Assembly: GCF_039555335.1 (NCBI RefSeq)
Contig: NC_092628.1
Location: 68,576,292-68,640,291, forward strand
Direction: 5' to 3'
Length of the DNA stretch: 64,000 bases
From: Amphiura filiformis
Lineage: Eukaryota > Echinodermata > Ophiuroidea > Amphilepidida > Amphiuridae
Every line of letters begins with the position of its first letter. Positions within the stretch are counted from its first letter, which is position 1. A model generated the notes under the pieces. It worked only from the letters and a program-made list of their open reading frames with translations. It had not been told where the DNA came from and did not search any database. Made by a program: the position numbers and the translations under genes. Positions 57,516-64,000 of the stretch are shown piece after piece.

Positions 57516-57639
57516 ACATAATGCTGACAAAATGAGGGATTCAGAAAAAAAACATGATTAAGGAGAAAATTGACGCATTTGTATGATTGTAGATAAAATG
57601 ATTATTCAGACTATTTGCTAGGCACTTCCAATGAAAACA

Positions 57640-58211
57640 AATAACTCATTTCTTGACGACAGCTTGACCATAAGTGACTTGGTCCAGGCTGCTTTTCCCG
57701 CGAGACTGCTTGTTGCTGGTTTTGTTTTTTGGTTTCGTATCGAGAGAGACCCTGGGAGAGACGATACCTTCATCAAGGTTGATTGCTTTGGCCTCCTTAT
57801 ATTGCGAATTTGGATTGCTTCCCTTATTCTTTTTTTTAAAATGCGTTAGAGTCCTTGTATTGTCAAGAATTTTGCACCATCCATTTTCGATGACATGATT
57901 TTCTTGAGCAATGTGGTCAGTAGTTTGTGTTGTTCTGAACTGAATTCTTTTCTGTTTGCTCTCTTTCCGCTATTGTTTTAGAGTCTTTTATGTTGTTTTA
58001 GCCTTTATAGCCTTTCTGCCTTGTCGCATCCTTTGCACTGGATATCATAGACAAAGTCACTTGTCTGCTCTTTCGGGCTGACTAGCAGGCTTTTTAGCGT
58101 GTTGGTATCGCCGTGGAGATGTTGTATTTCCGGAATATTCTTTTCCGCCAAGCCATCTGCGTCTATGGTCACATGACGACCATTCCTTTGGAGGGCATGT
58201 CCCGGGGGCAT
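57640..58211 (-). pseudogene. Penelope-like element GIY-YIG region remnant (minus)
   Basis: Minus-strand peptide: SLLVSPKEQTSDFVYDIQCK then GCDKA, matching the Penelope VYxIxCxxCxxxYxGET start of the GIY-YIG endonuclease; after a gap and frameshift, HIAQENHVIENGWCKILD, then KEAKAINLDEGIVS, which fit the DHxxxxNHxIDWxxxKxLD and INRDEG blocks near the C-terminus. Penelope-like elements encode RT plus GIY-YIG. The RT is absent here. Inactive. Confidence 0.75.
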
Positions 58212-58214
58212 GTC

Positions 58215-58795
58215 GTCCGTCTTTCGTCATTTATTTGCTGCTGCATATCCAAGAAGACGGCAAGCAATCCTAATTCGCAAAAAGGAAGTCAAGCACTCAG
58301 CCGTGACGAAGGTATCGTTTCTCTCGATCGCGTATTCGCTGTCGAAGTGACGTAATAAATCTGATTAACTACCATAGCAATGGATGAATAAAATTTTGAC
58401 TATATCGCCTTGTGCTACCAGCAGGTTGCACTCATCACCTGTGAGTCTGCAATCATAGATTGAATACAATACCGCTCTTTTCAAAGATACTTATCTTACA
58501 CGTGCGAGTAATCAGAATGGTATGGTTCAATGCATAGGTATACCGCGTGAACGTTGTAGTGCAAGGCAATAGTCAAAAAAATTTATTCATCCATTGCTAT
58601 GGTAGTTAATCCGATTATTACGTCACTTTGACAGCGAATACGATCCTCCGCTGAAAACAAAAACATCATCACTTCCGGGAAGTGTCAAGAAGCAGTTTGG
58701 CGGGAAAAACTGTGGACCAGATCACTTGCACAAGACGGCGAAAGCTAAATTCATTTGTAGAAGGTCATTTGTGGAATGTCTATGGTGTGCGCTCT
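58215..58795 (+). pseudogene. Penelope-like element C-terminal remnant (plus), split by a P4 MITE
   Basis: The plus strand encodes KKTASNPNSQKGSQALSRDE then GIVSLDR, homologous to the end of the minus-strand remnant next to it; it resumes beyond the P4 element (58331-58642) with GAAAACAAAAACATCATCAC and GGCGGGAAAAACTGTGGACC, paralleled in the minus copy. The two copies are head to head with their N-terminal parts facing. Confidence 0.65.
58331..58642. mobile_element. Palindromic MITE family P4, copy 2
   Basis: CGTATTCGCTGTCGAAGTGA at the left and the complement CGTATTCGCTGTCAAAGTGA at the right. Arms of about 100 bases carry CGTAATAA and ACCATAGCAATGGATGAATA. Inserted in the Penelope remnant. 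Confidence 0.85.
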
Positions 58796-59142
58796 TGAAG
58801 CTACAAAGTCCCTGTGTTGTTAAATGGTTTATGGAATGATGTGGGGTCGCAGTGGCCAGCGACAACCTGAAAAGTGTGCTAAGACTTGTGGATCAACGTC
58901 TAGGCGCTGTGCCTGTATGTAGCGCACTATAAATCACTGCGCTATTTTTGAGTAGTGAGTTACTTTTTTCATTGAATTTGCCTAGCACTAATTTATAATA
59001 AATATAATATGCAATATAAAGGGAGCCATAAACGTTGGGTTAGTATTACTTCCAAAATATCCCATTTTTAACTTCATGGGATGTTCAAGTCATTATCCTT
59101 AAGCAAGTGTGTGTCGAAGTTCAATAAAGAACTACCATTCAA
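58796..59142. other. Intron 3, possible SINE-like tail
   Basis: GCGCACTATAAATCACTGCGC (about 58920) resembles tails of vertebrate- and invertebrate-type short retroelements. Not assignable. Confidence 0.3.
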
Positions 59143-59146
59143 GCAG

Positions 59147-59388
59147 AGGCGTCGCCAGGATTTATTGGGCGGATTTTGATAAAGTGGACCTCTTTTCCCC
59201 AAAGTGGACCGTTTCCCAAAAATTTGGATTTTTTTTTGACCAAGAAAGCATAAAGAACCTAAATGGTGACCTTTTTGACCGAAACGCATAAAAACCTGTT
59301 TCTTTCTTCACCCGCAACCTCACAAAGTGGACCCTTTTGGCCTTTGGCGATTGGGAGTGATCGTCCCCTCCTCCTGGATACGTCCCTG
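59147..59388. mobile_element. Probable hAT-like MITE close to the SRCR2 exon
   Basis: Left CAGAGGCGTCGCCAGGAT, right complement GCAGGGACGTATCCAGGAGG. Inside, AAAGTGGACC occurs three times. Flanks CATTCAAG and CACTCAAT resemble a decayed 8-bp duplication. It ends only about 90 bases before the SRCR2 acceptor. Confidence 0.5.
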
Positions 59389-59478
59389 CACTCAATAGAT
59401 ACTATTTTTGCCGTACGATTAAAAGTACACCAAATAGATATTTCAGCACAAATCTATTTCTATTTTCAACTATTTAAG

Positions 59479-59814
59479 GCGGTACGACATTGCAAATTCG
59501 ATTTGATCCTGAAAATGATGACATAGAGCACGGCGGGGCTTTGCAGATTTACGACGGCGTACAACACTGGGGAGAAATCTGTTCTGTTGTTTGGGATAAA
59601 GAAGATGCTGATACTGCCTGTAGACAACTGGGGTATCCGTCTGCCTTACTGGTTACGGCGTACCCCCATGATGATAACAGCGAGTATTTACTTACCCACC
59701 CATCTTGTCCGCGATATACCGGGATAGTCGACAACCTTGCAGATTGTAGATACTATGGATTTGAGGCATGCCGGTGTGTGTCTAAAAAGAAGGCGGGGAC
59801 TGTCTGTAAAACCA
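59479..59814 (+). CDS. SRCR domain 2 (complete in one exon)
   Basis: The acceptor is ACTATTTAAG and the donor is ACCA/GTAAGT. It enters and leaves in phase 1, 336 bases or 112 codons: a symmetrical single-domain exon, the form usually shuffled in SRCR proteins. Motifs in order: GGALQIYDG, HWGEICSVVWD, DTACRQLGYPSA, a THPSC segment, NLADCRYYGFEAC and a final GTVC. Cysteines fit the six of group A SRCR domains (EIC, TAC, PSC, ADC, EAC, TVC), with one extra Cys two residues after EAC. Domain identity is very secure. If translated without splicing it would stop two codons past the donor, which supports use of the donor. Confidence 0.92.
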
Positions 59815-60102
59815 GTAAGTAGAGCACGAGGACGGCATGGCTGGAGTAGACATGGGCCCAAATTGGGTGCATGTGGGATGCTCCAACGCATGTGTATGTT
59901 GTGGGTGTATGGTATTATGTGGGGTGTGCTGGGGATGTGTGGTCTGGCTTGTGCCGACCCGGTCTTGTGTCCCCTGTTTACTTGAAGCGCAATTTTTGTT
60001 ACTGAACCAAATTAAAATAATGTCATGAATAGGAATAGAATGGCTTATTGTGTTCGTATAATGGGCTCGCTCGTGCACTTACCCAAGGTTGCATGTATAA
60101 TA

Positions 60103-60324
60103 CCGTAAAGATTCGCCTAATGGCGCTATGGGTTCACTTGACATACTTGGAATTTTAGGCACAACCTAAGAGTGCCCTCCCGTAAAATTACCACCAGCAT
60201 AATAAGGGCACGGAACCTTAATTCGTGTTGGGATTTCAGAGGAGGGAACTCTCTATTAATTTGTATATGAAATTTACCCCAAGGCAAAGGAGCCCAAAGT
60301 GCGCCATTAGGCAAATCTTTACAG
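60103..60324. mobile_element. TA-flanked MITE in SRCR intron 4
   Basis: TA at 60101-60102 and 60325-60326. Ends CCGTAAAGATTCGCCTAATG and complement CTGTAAAGATTTGCCTAATG, followed by GCGC on both sides. Size and target fit a Tc1/mariner-type MITE. Confidence 0.8.
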
Positions 60325-60950
60325 TATATAATATGGGTGTGTATTTGTGCCTTGACTGGCCATTGTGAACAAAGATATGTTCTGCGTGAGACCCCTGTAA
60401 CCGGTAAGCGCACTTTGATAACAATGTTGTACTTAGACCCAAATTAAAAGAATCAGCACCACTTTAGTGTTTATGTTTTAATTTACAAAAATTACATTGT
60501 AGATTTTGTTTTCGAATTCTTTTCTAATTAGATATAAAAATTAAATATTCCCCTAATCAGTTATTATTAAAGTCACTATGAACAATTTAAGGCCAGTCTG
60601 CCGAATTCGGAAGAGTTTCAAAAGTCTGGCCAGGCCTAGCCCAAAACTTCATGGCCCTAGTGGTTCCTACGGAGAAGTCAGTGGAAATCGTAGTGACGGA
60701 GGTATGAGTACCTCGGGCTAAGACAGGCCAGGAAGTCGGACCTGAAATGGAACATCAGTATTGACAATTTTTTAAGAATATTGATTTTCCTTAATTAAAA
60801 ATTTTACCAATGCTTGGACACACGGTCATTAGATGTAACAACGCATCTCTGTAATCAAACGCTTCCCTGGTGTCACCCCTTAAGGAACGCTGCACTTTCT
60901 TTTAACCCCAATAATGACTGTATACATGGTGGTATGTGTATTTTCAACAG

Positions 60951-61093
60951 ACAGCACTTCCTCTGTTATTGACGTACCCATTACATATCGGTTAGAGAGA
61001 GTGGTTGGTGATACATTTTACGAGGCTGGAGTCATTTTGGGTATGCTACAAGGAGACCAAGAATGGCACACCCTTTGCTTTGAAGAAAGAAGG
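60951..61093 (+). CDS. SRCR domain 3, N-terminal part (last exon in window)
   Basis: The acceptor is TTTTCAACAG and the donor is AAGAAGG/GTAAGT. Entry phase 1, exit phase 0, 143 bases. After a short Ser/Thr-rich linker the peptide reads ITYRLERVVGDTFYEAGVI and then EWHTLCFEERR, matching the first third of an SRCR domain (RLVxG, a strand of about 12 residues, WGxxCD). The remaining two thirds must lie in later exons; none was found between 61094 and 64000. The exit phase differs from SRCR1 (phase 2), so the third domain is split at another point. It is more diverged than the other two but supported by order, phase and strand. Confidence 0.75.
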
Positions 61094-61678
61094 GTAAGTC
61101 ACACAGCACTAAAACTGTTCTACACGTGTGTGTATCATTGGCTGTCATGGGCCATACTGATGTTCAAATGCATTAATTTTATAGCGAAATTATTTTTTGT
61201 ACAGATGACCACTAAATAATTAATTTTACCGCAGTCATTTTTGTGTCAGTTCCCGAGAACTGACACCTTCTAATACAGGTTTGACGATCACGTGACAATT
61301 CGAATCATATCGAAAGATCACATGATCTGTAAATATATCAATATCGATATTAGGCCTAATACTATTTGCAGCAACGAAACGGACCACAGCTGATGTACTA
61401 GACTGTCTATTTGAATACAAGTATCGGGAGCATAGCCGTGCGCGTGCGCAGAATCTAGTCGCAATTCTAATATAAATTGGGTCACAAACCATTGAAATCA
61501 ATTCGACCACGAATCGTCAATTCAGTCCCAAACCAATTCGCCCACATGCCAATTCGAACCCTGTATAATTGATGTACAAAAAAAGTTGGCCAAATTTAAC
61601 TTTTTCGTGATTTTCTCCACAACCGTTGTTTTTACACCAAATCTGTATTATTTAGATGCCTTGATTCACAAACCAATT
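61094..61678. other. SRCR intron 5 start, non-coding
   Basis: Contains a perfect short hairpin GTGTCAGTTC-CCGA-GAACTGACAC at about 61242-61265 and CAATTCG-rich text at 61510-61680. No exon found. Confidence 0.45.
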
Positions 61679-61846
61679 CGTTGTACTTTGTGCACTTAAC
61701 CCTTTATCTTTTTAACCAAATATCCTCTGGTCATAAAGAACAAAAAAAGTCAGCGGTCGGGTATCTGTACGTAGCCGCAGTTTGTGCCCCTCACGGACTT
61801 AGCGATCGCGTAGCGCGAGGCGTTCAACCGAAGCGCTTGCTGACGC

Positions 61847-61923
61847 AACCTCCCTGGATAGTATATAAAAGCAACCTCCCTGGATAGTATATAAAAGAAC
61901 CTCCCTGGATAGTATATAAAAGC
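61847..61923 (+). repeat. Three tandem 25-26 bp units each containing a TATA-box-like motif
   Basis: AACCTCCCTGGATAGTATAT then AAAAG(C), three times, identical except for one missing C. Each has TATATAAAAG. The triplication is followed after about 20 bases by AGTAGTGC and the interrupted 137-bp repeat. No ORF of note starts downstream. Confidence 0.9.
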
Positions 61924-61963
61924 AACAGAGCCCGAAAGTAGTGCTAATCTGTACAATCATTGG

Positions 61964-62120
61964 CAGTGGCGTGCGCAGCACATTGAAAATGGGGGGCCAG
62001 GTTGTTCAGTTCCCCCGAATGGAGTCTGATTAGGAGCAAATTTTGACGTTTTCCCCCGAATCCCCCGAATGACCAACAAAAGTGGGGACCATGCCCCCCC
62101 CCCCTTTGCGCACGCCACTG
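61964..62120. mobile_element. hAT-like MITE, 157 bp, perfect 8-bp duplication ATCATTGG
   Basis: ATCATTGG at 61956-61963 and 62121-62128. Ends CAGTGGCGTGCGCAGC and complement CAGTGGCGTGCGCAAA. The target lies in the 137-bp repeat unit, where undisturbed copies read GGATCATTGGTTAATG. Confidence 0.9.
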
Positions 62121-62764
62121 ATCATTGGTTAATGAGATTATAGCCACTTATTGTACTTTGTGCACTTAACTCTACATCTTTTCCTACAGAGTCGTGCGAT
62201 ATGTCAAATTTTTCCTCTGGTCATAAGGAACAAAAAAGTCAGTGGTCGCATATCTGTAGGATCATTGGTTAATGAGATATAGTCACTTTTTTAATTTTGT
62301 GCGCTTAACCCTCTATCTTTTTAACCAAATATTCTAGAGAGTCGTGCCATATGTCGAACTTTTCCTCTGGTCATAAGGAACAAAAAAGCCAGTGGTCGCA
62401 TATCTGTAGGTTATTGGTTAATGAGATATAGTCACTTTTTTACTTCTGGATATCGTTTGGAGTCAAATGATTTTTCATTTTAAAGCTTATGATATATATT
62501 TTCTAAACACAAAATGAAACAAAATTGACCGCGAGCCGACTTTACAGCTGTTTCGTGGTGGACGGTCACATATATTCATTAACATATTAAATCGTTTACC
62601 CATTTGGTCAATATCGAATTAGTTTGTGGCTGACTTAGCTTGGGACCAATTGGCATATGGCCAAGTCAACTGTGGCCGAGTATCGCTATCATGCTGTTAT
62701 GCTCTCAACGTAACGGTTGTTGTGTTACGTTACGATCCTTTGTTTTGTAGATCACCGTCCCGCA

Positions 62765-63602
62765 CGTCATGTACGTACTGTGTTATGAACATCGCGTATG
62801 CGTTCGACTAATATTTCCATCGTATTAAAATTAATAATAAAACGACGGTTCCTGCGTTTTATTAAAAATCTCGGATTTTGACAAAACTACATCACCTTGA
62901 GTCTTGATTTTTGCAGGGTATGTTGGTTTAATAAAGTCATATAATTGTGTAAAAAAAGAATTTTGAAAAATATTAAGGGCGTTCACCTCGGCAAATGTTA
63001 TATTATGGCTTTTAGCCAAATCGGGCGAAGTTTGAAATTTAGCCCCTAGATGACCTCTGACCTCGGTTGATCTCGATGTTATTTCGCACATCTATTCCCC
63101 TCGTATCAAGGATTCCACTTGCCAAGTTTGAGCTCGATCGGACAAAGTTTAAAATTTCGACCTATGACCTAGGATGACCTTTAAACTACCCAGTCAACGA
63201 TCTATATCCGACATATCGCATTTATGCGTCGAAGCCGGCCGAAACGCATAATACTACGCTTAATATCATGTTAGTATATTTATAGAAGATAGAAATATAA
63301 TTGTATTTTTAGTTTTTACTGCCAGTTTTCACTGTCAGGTATGTCCTCCCTTTTAATTTTGGCCCAAACAGATGAGGCAATACATAAAGAAAATAGCTAT
63401 TTAATGCCACCGCATATTTTCGCCAATGCGAGCCACTCCGTCGAACGTGATTCGGGTCGGTTCTTTTGATTATGTTATGGCCGTGATGTACGTACTGTGT
63501 TTATGAACATCGCGTACGCGTTGGACTAATTATTTCCATCGTAATAAATTCAACGTCTTGTTCAGTCGTTTTATTCAAAATCTCGGATTTTGACAAAATA
63601 AT
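62765..63602. repeat. Direct repeat pair of about 118 bp flanking about 600 bp
   Basis: 62765-62885 and 63485-63602 share ATGTACGTACTGTGTT, ATGAACATCGCGTA, GACTAAT..ATTTCCATCGTA and AAAATCTCGGATTTTGACAA. The block between (63000-63190) holds two related phrases with GATGACCT(C/T)TGACC and CGATCGGAC. It could be a small retroelement with terminal repeats or a segmental duplication; no coding sequence supports either. Confidence 0.6.
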
Positions 63603-64000
63603 TTGGACAGAATGTACCTCAGGTCATTTGTCAAAAAATGTTTGAGTTAGATTTCCTGATTTTGTCTCCAATTTTTTTTTTTTATCTCAGGCATTTTGTC
63701 CAAAAAATGATTTTTTTGGGTGTTTTGGGGCTTTTTGCTGTTTTTGACCAAAATAAAAAAAGGTTTTTTAAAAAAACCTGACTCCAACATTTTTTTAATA
63801 TGACTTTTGTCTTTCATTTAAAATAAAAATCAAGTTCCTAGCTCATTTTCCTGGGTCCATAGACTATTTTGAAATTTGACACCTTCAAATCCAAGATGGC
63901 GGCCAATTGAATATGCAAATTAGGTGAAAATATTTTGTCCCTTTTAATGACCCAAAGGTCCTACAGACCAAATTTGGTAATCATAGCACCTTTATTAAAG
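63603..64000. other. Non-coding, A/T homopolymer-rich
   Basis: Runs of T and A around 63670-63800. No gene or SRCR exon seen. Confidence 0.4.

Larger units (their letters stand above)
29282..61093 (+). other. Gene model: secreted or membrane SRCR-domain protein, 5 exons seen, 3' incomplete
   Basis: Five plus-strand exons join in phase: 29282-29381, 37039-37231, 56578-56738, 59479-59814 and 60951-61093. Exit and entry phases are 1/1, 2/2, 1/1 and 1/1, and the last exon leaves in phase 0. The product would be a signal peptide followed by SRCR1 (two exons), SRCR2 (one exon) and the start of SRCR3. SRCR proteins are extracellular and bind microbial or host ligands; the specific role here is unknown. 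No transmembrane segment or stop codon is seen, so the gene continues past 64000. Introns of about 7.7, 19.3, 2.7 and 1.1 kb hold most of the window's transposons and an EXO1-like pseudogene. The exon 1 link rests on phase and signal-peptide character only; the other exons are recognised by homology to the domain family. Confidence 0.75.
61679..62450 (+). repeat. Tandem repeat of about 137 bp, about three units, interrupted
   Basis: Units share TTGTGCACTTAACCCTCTATC, TTTTTAACCAAATATTC, TTTTCCTCTGGTCATAAGGA, ACAAAAAAGTCAGTGGTCGC, ATATCTGTAGGATCATTGGTT and ATGAGATATAGTCAC. Copies: 61679-61770 (partial, separated from its end), 62131-62268, 62269-62410 and a stub to 62450. The first is interrupted by the TATA-repeat segment and a hAT MITE. 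Confidence 0.85.

Noticed and set aside
62626..62811. Cys-containing ORF as the next SRCR exon
   Set aside because: No SRCR motif order, no acceptor in suitable phase, and part of it lies in the direct-repeat pair.

Overview
The window is animal nuclear DNA: introns with GT/AG sites, APE-type LINEs, Penelope-like and hAT/mariner/Harbinger-like elements, long AT-rich stretches, and one 200-base assembly gap. The secreted SRCR-domain gene, a LINE with a 2A peptide and abundant palindromic MITEs suggest a marine invertebrate deuterostome (echinoderm, hemichordate or cephalochordate). That placement is inference and cannot be settled from the sequence alone.

Two host loci are supported. (1) A plus-strand gene with scavenger-receptor cysteine-rich (SRCR) domains occupies 29.3 kb to beyond the window. 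It has a candidate signal-peptide exon at 29282, SRCR domain 1 split between exons at 37039 and 56578, SRCR domain 2 in one exon at 59479, and the start of SRCR domain 3 at 60951. All splice phases fit, and introns run from 1.1 to 19.3 kb. (2) Inside intron 2 on the same strand lie three remnant exons of an EXO1-type (XPG/Rad2 family) nuclease at 37599, 38633 and 39959. They carry a stop and a frameshift and lack the catalytic second exon, so this is an intron-bearing pseudogene.

The rest is largely mobile DNA, often nested. 0.2-6.8 kb: a minus-strand 2A-PHD-EN-RT LINE (LINE-B), split by a plus-strand CR1/L2-like LINE (LINE-A) that itself carries a 449-bp MITE, and also split in its PHD finger by a retroelement 3' end. 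7.6-8.6 kb: two TTAA-flanked MITEs sharing one TTAA. 8.8-12.1 kb: satellites, including about 12 units rich in AGGTCA half-sites. 14-24 kb: small palindromic and hAT-like elements, an octamer-motif array and an ERRE-like array. 30-34 kb: a degraded L1-like LINE hosting MITEs. 40-50 kb: a deleted mariner, hAT-like, Harbinger-like and palindromic elements, and a GATA-rich low-complexity tract. 52.8-55.6 kb: a decayed RTE-like LINE. 57.6-58.8 kb: opposed Penelope GIY-YIG remnants. 61.7-62.5 kb: a tandem repeat with a triplicated TATA-box segment and a hAT insertion.

I found no operon, CRISPR array or convincing new defence or biosynthetic system. The most interesting signals are the 2A-bearing LINE, the SRCR gene with a paired loss of two cysteines, the EXO1 pseudogene, and three unrelated tandem arrays whose units each contain a strong transcription-factor-like motif.
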